From assembly GCA_030544215.1 (NCBI GenBank), contig JARZZO010000001.1, positions 43,617,098 through 43,681,097 on the forward strand: DNA of 64,000 nucleotides. The letters run 5' to 3'. Position 1 is the first letter of the stretch; each line of letters begins with the position of its first letter. The position numbers and the translations under genes were made by a program. The notes below the pieces were generated by a model. It saw nothing but the letters and a program-made list of their open reading frames with translations, did not search any database and had not been told where the DNA came from. Positions 57,696-64,000 of this stretch are shown piece by piece. This DNA comes from Zantedeschia hybrid cultivar. Taxonomy: Eukaryota; Streptophyta; Magnoliopsida; Alismatales; Araceae.

Positions 57696-60562
57696 TGTAA
57701 GGACTGAGATTTCGGGTTCTGTATTCGGGTCGGGTTCGGGCCGGATCCCTTGGTTTGGACCCTGTGGGGGGTCTTGAGATTCTTGGCTGAATGGCGTCAG
57801 CACTTCTCGACGCCTTTCAAAAGGCGTCAGGTTGTGTGGACGCCATTTAGGTCTGCAGGTTGTTGTGCCACGTGTGCGCCACGTGGGCGGGTTTCGGGCC
57901 GCGAGGGTACGGCCCCTGTCACATCGTCTGAACGGCGTCCATACTGGTCGACGCGATTCAGACTGTGACCTCTGCGATGTCAGGGTACGGCGCCAGAGCG
58001 TGTCAGTACGGCCTGTCCTGTCGTCTGAACGGCGTCCACGGTGGGCGACGCGTTTCAGACCGCTGTCAGTACGGCCCGTCCTGTCAGACTGATAGACGTC
58101 TACCTCGATCGACGCGTTTTAGCGGGATTCTGATTGACCACGCGAGCCTCCCCTTCTTTCTCTCATTTTCGCCTTCACTCTCTCTCTCCTCGCCCTCTCC
58201 GCCCCCTCCGACTCTCTTCTTCCCCTTCCCTTCCTCTTCTTCCTCTTCCAATCACTCTATAGCCTCCTTACCTCTCACCTCTACCTCCACCACCTCCTTC
58301 GCGGCGTTCCCTTCTCCGGACGGCGGCCGACGTCCCGGCGGAGTGGCGGCGTCCTCGAGGGTACTGGCGGCGGTCTGCGGTGCGGCGGGTCGGCGGCGAG
58401 GAGCTTGGAGGAGTTCAAGAACCGGTAGGGGGACGAACCTTGCATGTGTTGCTCGTGTTTTCTTTGGCGTGACATAACGTGTTCGGGCTAGATTGAGCAT
58501 GTTTAGGGGGTTTCCTTGTGGGAATGGCTGTGCTTGTGATCGTGGATTCGTAGCATGTTTGTGTGGATCAACTTCTCTTCCTCCCCCTTTCCGTTTTGGA
58601 GCTTTTCGGGGTGTTTGGGGTTAAGGGAGAAACCCTCGGTTCGAACCAGGGGACCAGGTTTCTGGCGCTAAACGGCGTCGTGCCTGGTCGACGCCTTTCA
58701 GAAGGGCGTCAGGGCAGTACGACGCCTTTTAGGGCAGAAACCTCCCTGTTTGAGGTTTCCCGTGTTAGGGGTTCTGGCGCTAAATGACGTCATGGATGGA
58801 CGACGCCTTTCAGAAGGACGTCGGGCCATCATGACGCCATTTAGGCAGGAATCACCCCGACTGAGAGTCTGCCAGTTCGGGATTATGGGACTAAAAGACG
58901 TCATGCACGGTCGACGCGATTTGAATAGCGTCGAGTAGGCATGACGCCTTTTAAGACAGAAATCCCCTGGTTATTGTTATCTGGAATTCTGGGTTGAATG
59001 ACGTCTGTAGACCCTGACGCGTTTTAAATGGCGACTTTACATGTTGACGCGTTTTAGGGAATGATCTGGCTTTCGTGAGAACTTGTTTGAGGGTCTTGAA
59101 TGGTGTCGACCTCAGTCGACGCGATTCAAGACAGGAATGCTTAACTCTGGTTATTTAATACATGTTTCACGGCGGGATGCTTCAAATGCATGCTTTGAGT
59201 TGTATACTGAGACTGAGGACTTCTGCATGAATGGAATTACATCATCTATATGTGTATGCTTTAACTGTACGCTGAGACTGGGGTTTACTATGAGAATTGA
59301 ATCATGTTATATGTGTGTTTGTGTTTATGCGAATATGGATTCGGAATGACTGTGGTTTCCAATTGTCACCATAGGCCGATGGGAGAAGGGCCATGGTGTC
59401 TGTGGAGTGGTACATGTTGTGTTTTACCTTTGGCTGAGGGAAGCAGAACCACCTTGAGCCCGTCGGGCCGGAGTAGCTGGTGTGCTATCCGAGGGGTTGC
59501 TGTTTGGTCTCAGCGGGTCGGGGTTTCCCTTGTTTGTCGTGGCAGCTTCCGGCGTGTTTCTTGCTGTGGAGCTGGTGGTGGTACTGTTGGAGTTGGTTTA
59601 CCCTTTAGCCACTGGGCCTGATGTGACCTTTGATCAAGGTTACGAGTGGTACCCTTAGCCCTTTGGCCTGACTCAGCCCGGGAGATTTGGGTTTGTGGGT
59701 AGTTCCTGTAGCTTTGGCTTGACGGGGGTTCGCCGGTCCCCAGGGCCCTCCTGAAGCGCTGAGGCCTAGCGTGGAGGCAATCCGGTCGGTAGGACAGTAG
59801 TCTAGACTGCTTGTGTGCACACGTAGCTGGGCAGTGGTGGTACACTGACTCCAGCTAGTCCTCGTTTGGCTCACTGCCTCACCCTACAGTGCCCCGGAAC
59901 ACTGTAGGGGCGGACATGTGTGAGTAGTGGTGGTAGTGTTGTGAGGCGACATTTGACTTCGGTCGACAGTGTGGTTCAGTCGCTTTGTGGACTTTGACTG
60001 TGAGACGTGACTTGTGTTGGGTTCTTCTGGTTACTTGGTACTGTTCCTGTTACACCGCTTATCTTGCGTTTCACATCAGAGTTGGGTGCTATGTTTACTG
60101 CTTTACTTAAATTGCCATATATTCCTGTTGTTGCACTTGTGGGTGTGTGAGTGGGAGGCTGGGGATCGGATGATCCCTACTGAGCCCAATTCTGGTGTGG
60201 CTCACTCCCTGCGGTTTCAGGTGTGGACCTCGCGGCGTGTGGAGGCGTGTGGTGCCTTCTTGGTGTGCGGACCAGCAGCTGTCTCTGTTCCGGGGTATGC
60301 CCCGATGTTGTTGTACTTTCCTTCTGCCTGTACTCATTTAATTTGTTGGATATATAATTATTGTTGGACTGTATACGGACATTGTTATTTTCCTTCCTGC
60401 GCACCTGCTCACCTTTGTAGTCCGTGAGATTGTTATATTTAGCCTTGTTTAGCACTTACTCCTCCAGATGTGTTGTGTGAGATCCGGGTGTGAACCCGTA
60501 GTTAATGGGCCGACATCCATTTAGTGACCGGGTCTCCGGTCATAGGATGGCGGGTCGTTACA
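57696..60562 (+). repeat. 5' LTR of the gag-only element (2867 bp)
   Basis: Module cluster 1 (57788-58123) is followed by a CT-rich tract (58140-58290) and module cluster 2 (58670-59135), the mirror order of the minus-strand LTRs. The end GGGTCGTTACA borders the primer site. The last 1.2 kb (59341-60562) has no partner in the truncated 3' LTR. Confidence 0.93.
57788..59135. repeat. Palindromic GCGTC/GACGC module arrays in the gag-only element LTR
   Basis: About 14 modules, for example TTGAATGGTGTC...GACGCGATTCAA (59097-59130) and CTGAACGGCGTCC...CGACGCGATTCAG (57928-57961). Back-to-back pairs share a TTTCAAAAGG or TTTCAGAAGG middle. Half-sites match those of the autonomous element, while spacers do not. 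The second copy is at 62031-63378. Confidence 0.84.
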
Positions 60563-60716
60563 ATTGGTATCAGAGCCCAATCTGGTCGAGTATGTGATAA
60601 ACTGGGTTAGATATTATAGTCCAACAATAAGTACGAGTCTGTACAGGCGATGGCTGCTGGTATAGATTGATAGGTTTTGACGTGTTTTGGTTCGATTTGC
60701 GTGTTGTGGGGTAGTG
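60563..60716 (+). other. Primer-binding site and short leader of the gag-only element
   Basis: ATTGGTATCAGAGCCCA starts at 60563, complementary to the initiator Met tRNA 3' end. About 140 bp precede the gag ATG, as in the autonomous Gypsy element. Confidence 0.88.
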
Positions 60717-61718
60717 ATGGCACCGAAGAGGAGAGCTCCATTGACTCGTGGTTCGAAAGCAGAAGGATATAATGACGATTGTTTCAGGGAAGCTATGATT
60801 GGGACAACGTCTAAGTACCTGCAAGGAGTTGGAAGTGAGGGGTCCAATTCCCGAGGCGGTAAGTCTACGATATTGGAGCGGTTCTTGAAGTTGAAGACCC
60901 CTTCCTTCACGGGTCAACCTGTTCTGGATGCGGCAGCTCATTGGATTAAGGAAATGGAAAAGGCATTTGCTGTTCTTGAATGTGCTGAGGATGAGAAGAC
61001 CTTGTTGGCGACCTACCTATTGAGGGATAATGCACATGAGTGGTGGGTCGCTACCAAGGGGATGATGTTCGCAGATAGGTCCTTGAGAGAAATCCCTTGG
61101 GAGGTGTTTGTGAGGGAGTTTTGTGGACAATACTTTTCAGGGCACGTCCGGAAGTCTAAGGAAAGAGAGTTTATGGAATTAGTGCAGAATGATATGTCGG
61201 TTACAGAATACCAAGCGAAGTTTGTGGCTCTTGGAAGATTCGTTCCACATATATTTAAGCATGAGGAATTTAGAACAGAGAGATTTGTGGGCGGACTTCG
61301 GTATGATCTGAGGTCGATGATGGCATCTCAGCATTGTAGAGATCTGGTGTCAGCAGCACAGTGCGCGGCAGCGGTGGAGACCCAATTCCAGCAAATGGCG
61401 AGAGAACTAGAGCGTTCGGTACGAGGGAAGCAGCAAGGCAGGAGCAGACCAACGATCTTTTCATCAGGCAATCCGAGTTCCTTCGAGTTCAGGTCCCAAG
61501 AGGTGCCCTGTGGTGAGGGCAGAGACGGTTCGATACATCAGATGCAGTTTGTGGCTAGCGGACAGCAGGGAGCGAGGCGGGATGCAGCAGGTCATTGTGC
61601 CCATTGTGGTGGTCATCATGGCAGTCGGACGTGTCCATTTGTTACTAGGGGCTGTTTTGGCTGTGGTAAGAAGGGGCATTTTCTGAGAAGCTCTCCCCAG
61701 AAGAACAAGGCAGGTTAG
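60717..61718 (+). CDS. Gag protein of the gag-only Gypsy element
   Basis: It has 333 codons, is fully open and starts at the ATG in GTGATGGCACCG (the frame is open 10 codons further through a TTG). The Retrotrans_gag-like capsid region covers roughly residues 40-200 (ILERFLKLKTPSFTG, then HEWWVATKG, then SLREIPWEVFVREF). A basic Gln-rich linker and two zinc-knuckle-like motifs near residues 294 and 313 follow. The second, CFGCGKKGHFLRSS, has Ser in place of the final Cys. By family knowledge Gag forms the particle that packages element RNA. It ends with TAG and nothing of pol follows. It is the only open retroelement ORF of family length in the window. Confidence 0.93.
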   Translation: MAPKRRAPLTRGSKAEGYNDDCFREAMIGTTSKYLQGVGSEGSNSRGGKSTILERFLKLKTPSFTGQPVLDAAAHWIKEMEKAFAVLECAEDEKTLLATYLLRDNAHEWWVATKGMMFADRSLREIPWEVFVREFCGQYFSGHVRKSKEREFMELVQNDMSVTEYQAKFVALGRFVPHIFKHEEFRTERFVGGLRYDLRSMMASQHCRDLVSAAQCAAAVETQFQQMARELERSVRGKQQGRSRPTIFSSGNPSSFEFRSQEVPCGEGRDGSIHQMQFVASGQQGARRDAAGHCAHCGGHHGSRTCPFVTRGCFGCGKKGHFLRSSPQKNKAG

Positions 61719-61938
61719 GGCATTTTCTGTGCCTTGCTAGTGTGTAGTTATTTTGATCTATCAGCTTTTGTCGGAATCGAGAATCTTAGTTAGCTTGTCG
61801 TGATGTGTTGGAACCCTGTGTGGGTGATTAGTGAGAATGATTGTTGTTATTGGTGTGTGTCGGTGTGTGATGGTTAGCCGAGTTGAGCATTGAGCGGTTG
61901 CAAATTTCGAGGACGAAATTCTTTTAAGGGGGGGAGAT
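61719..61938 (+). other. Short 3' internal region and polypurine tract
   Basis: About 200 bp of GT-rich non-coding sequence end in TTTCGAGGACGAAATTC and TTTTAAGGGGGGGAGAT before the LTR. The last words are those of the autonomous element at 1439-1475 (reverse strand), which shows where the pol genes were lost. Confidence 0.85.
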
Positions 61939-63584
61939 TGTAGAGACTGAGATTTCAGGTTATGTATTCGGGTCGGGTTCGGGCCGGATCCCTTGGTTTG
62001 GACCCTGTGGGGGGTCTTGAGATTCTTGGCTGAATGGCGTCAGCACTTCTCGACGCCTTTCAAAAGGCGTCAGGTTGTGTGGATGCCATTTAGGTCTGCA
62101 GGTTGTTGTGCCACGTGTGCGCCACGTGGGCGGGTTTCGGGCCGCGAGGGTACGGCCCCGGTCACATCGTCTGAACGGCGTCCATGCTGGTCGACGCGAT
62201 TCAGACTGTGACCTCTGCGATGTCAGGGTACGGCGCCAGAGCGTGTCAGTACGGCCTATCCTGTCGTCTGAACGGCATCCACGGTGGGCGACGCGTTTCA
62301 GACCGCTGTCAGTACGGCCCGTCCTGTCAGACTGATAGGCGTCTACCTCGATCGACGCGTTTTAGCGGGATTCTGATTGACCACGCGAGCCTCCCCTTCT
62401 TTCTCTCATTTTCGCCTTCACTCTCTCTCTCCTCGCCCTCTCCGCCCCCTCCGACTCTCTTCTTCCCCTTCCCTTCCTCTTCTTCCTCTTCCAAGCACTC
62501 CATAGCCTCCTTACCTCTCACCTCTACCTCCACCACCTCCTTCACGGCGTTCCCTTCTCCGGACGGCGGACGACGTCCCGGCGGAGTGGCGGCGTCCTCG
62601 AGGGTACCGGCGGCGGTCTGCGGTGCGGCGGGTCGGCGGTGAGGAGCTTGGAGGAGTTCAAGAACCGGTAGGGGGAAAAACCTTGCATGTGTTGCTCGTG
62701 TTTTCTTTGGCGTGACATGACGTGTTCGGGCTAGATTGAGCATGTTTAGGGGGTTTCCTTGTGGGAATGGCTGTGCTTGTGATCGTGGATTCGTAGCATG
62801 TTTGTGTGGATCAACTTCTCTTCCTCCCCCTTTCCATTTTGGGGCTTTTCGGGGTGTTTGGGGTTAAGGGAGAAACCCTCGGTTCGAACCAGGGGACCAG
62901 GTTTCTGGCGCTAAACGGCGTCGTGCCTGGTCGACGCCTTTCAGAAGGGCGTCAGGGCAGTACGACGCCTTTTAGGGCAGAAACCTCCCTGTTTGAGGTT
63001 TCCCGTGTTAGGGGTTCTGTCGCTAAATGACATCATGGATGGACGACGCCTTTCAGAAGGACGTCGGGCCATCATGACGCCATTTAGGCAGGAATCACCC
63101 CGACTAAGAGTCTGCCAGTTCGGGATTCTGGGACTAAAAGACATCATGTACGGTCGACGCGATTTGAATAGCGTCGAGTAGGCATGACGCCTTTTAAGAC
63201 AGAAATCCCCTGGTTATTGTTATCTGGAATTCTGGGTTGAATGGCGTCTGTAGACCCTGACGCGTTTTAAATGGCGACTTTACATGTTGACGCGTTTTAG
63301 GGAATGATCTGGCTTTCGTGAGAACCTGTTTGAGGGTCTTGAATGGTGTCGACCTCAGTCGACGCGATTCAAGACATGAATGCTTAACTCTGGTGATTTA
63401 ATACATGTTTCACGGCGGGATGCTTCAAATGCATGCTTTGAGTTGTATACTGAGACTGAGGACTTCTGCATGAATGGAATTACATCATCTATATGTGTAT
63501 GCTTTAACTGTACGCTGAGACTGGGGTTTACTTTGCGAATGGAATCATGTTATATGTGTGTTTGTGTTTATGCGAATATGGATT
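61939..63584 (+). repeat. 3' LTR of the gag-only element, truncated
   Basis: It matches 57696-59341 with few differences, including the module clusters, and stops at GCGAATATGGATT. Beyond that the sequence is Copia-A-type LTR, not Gypsy. Confidence 0.93.
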
Positions 63585-63820
63585 TTGATGTCCTTCTCAA
63601 ACATCCTACGACAAGGAACAATTAAGAATATGTGTTTATAAGTCATCAGCCTCATTATTATGATCTCATCATAATCCGATGACTATTGCACACATTTATG
63701 GACTTTATTATGCGCAGTTACAAATATGTCAATCTTCATAATGAATTTAATGTCATTTATTAGTGAACCAAATTAAAATAGGTGCCTTATGATTGGCTTA
63801 AAGGACACCTATATCCATCA

Positions 63821-64000
63821 TTCCCGCCCAGCGCAGCCGGCCACGTCACTAGACCACGCGCCTGCCGCGCCTACCTCGCGGAGCCCGCTTGCCGCCCGTA
63901 CATCGCAGTGGCGCACTGTGCCGCACCAAGCACGCCTCCCTCCGTGCCTTCCACGCACCCCTCTACGGTTTACAGTGCCCGTGTGCCAGTCTCCTCAAGC
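63821..64000 (+). repeat. Continuation of the tRNA-Asp-family-related LTR
   Basis: After the TTCCC duplication the GC-rich sequence resumes in the style of 50100-50305 (GCCGGCC and CACGC words, short-codon-like repeats). It runs off the window. Confidence 0.6.

Larger units (their letters stand above)
57696..63584 (+). mobile_element. Gag-only (TR-GAG type) Ty3/Gypsy element
   Basis: 5' LTR 57696-60562, Met-tRNA-like primer site, a gag gene (60717-61718), only ~220 bp more, a polypurine tract, and a 3' LTR from 61939 truncated at 63584. There is no protease, reverse transcriptase, RNase H or integrase. LTR ends (TGTAAGGACTG...GGGTCGTTACA), LTR modules and Gag are those of the Gypsy family at 1-8516, so that family is the likely source of enzymes. 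The left target site is AAGAG (57691-57695); the right one is lost. Confidence 0.92.
50311..63820 (-). mobile_element. Solo Copia-A-type LTR with TTCCC duplication, split by nested elements
   Basis: The left part 50311-51623 (TGTTGGGATC...) and right part 63584-63820 (...TATATCCATCA) together match the Copia-A LTR (15892-17474). About 20 bp (CTGTATTAGTC... in the A copy, near 17216-17238) are missing between them. TTCCC lies at 50306-50310 and 63821-63825. No Copia-A internal sequence is present. Copia-C inserted into this LTR, the gag-only Gypsy into Copia-C, and a later deletion fused the truncated Gypsy LTR to the rest of the solo LTR. Confidence 0.88.

Noticed and set aside
58252..58500. 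Minus-strand ORFs in the gag-only element LTR (also 62327-62743)
   Set aside because: They are antisense to the element, within the CT-rich LTR tract, and duplicated only because LTRs are duplicated.

Overview
The window is plant nuclear DNA, most likely from a monocot with a large genome (inferred from the very GC-rich coding sequence of its one host gene). Nearly all of it is LTR retrotransposons inserted into each other. The only host gene I can defend is an AP2/ERF transcription factor of the cytokinin-response-factor type at 44831-45913, inside the only sizeable non-transposon island (about 42.5-47.2 kb). I see no rRNA or tRNA genes and no CRISPR arrays.

Left block (1-42474). A young Ty3/Gypsy element of chromovirus (Tekay/Del-like) type, minus strand, 1-8516, cut by the window edge, sits in a decayed Ty1/Copia element, 'Copia-A' (8517-17474, minus). 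Copia-A also carries a solo Gypsy LTR (9641-11928, duplication CTTGT). To its right lie remains of a Tat-like Gypsy element (minus): a plus-strand accessory ORF, a 46-bp tandem repeat and pol pieces. A second solo Gypsy LTR (19029-21376, duplication ACTTC) and a non-autonomous tRNA-Asp-primed element (23466-41236, duplication GCCGG) interrupt it. The right LTR of that non-autonomous element is split by a complete Copia element, 'Copia-B' (30861-40247, duplication ACTTG).

Right block (47240-64000). A Gypsy LTR fragment abuts the 3' end of 'Copia-D' (47672-49271, minus). Copia-D is broken by an LTR related to the non-autonomous family, now in plus orientation. That LTR is split by a solo Copia-A-type LTR running from 50311 to 63820 with duplication TTCCC. 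Inside the solo LTR sits 'Copia-C' (51624-57695), and inside Copia-C a gag-only Gypsy element (57696-63584). A deletion at 63584 removed the right ends of both inner elements and about 20 bp of the host LTR.

Two structural systems stand out. (1) All LTRs of the Gypsy family, autonomous and gag-only, carry 12-14 copies of a ~35-bp palindromic module built on GCGTC/GACGC half-sites with variable spacers. (2) The ~2.3-3 kb leaders between primer-binding site and gag of Copia-A, -B and -C are strings of hairpins: a GC-rich set, an AT-rich array with constant 3-nt loops, and four larger hairpins with family-specific conserved loops. Homologous stems differ between families by compensatory base changes, which points to selected RNA structure.
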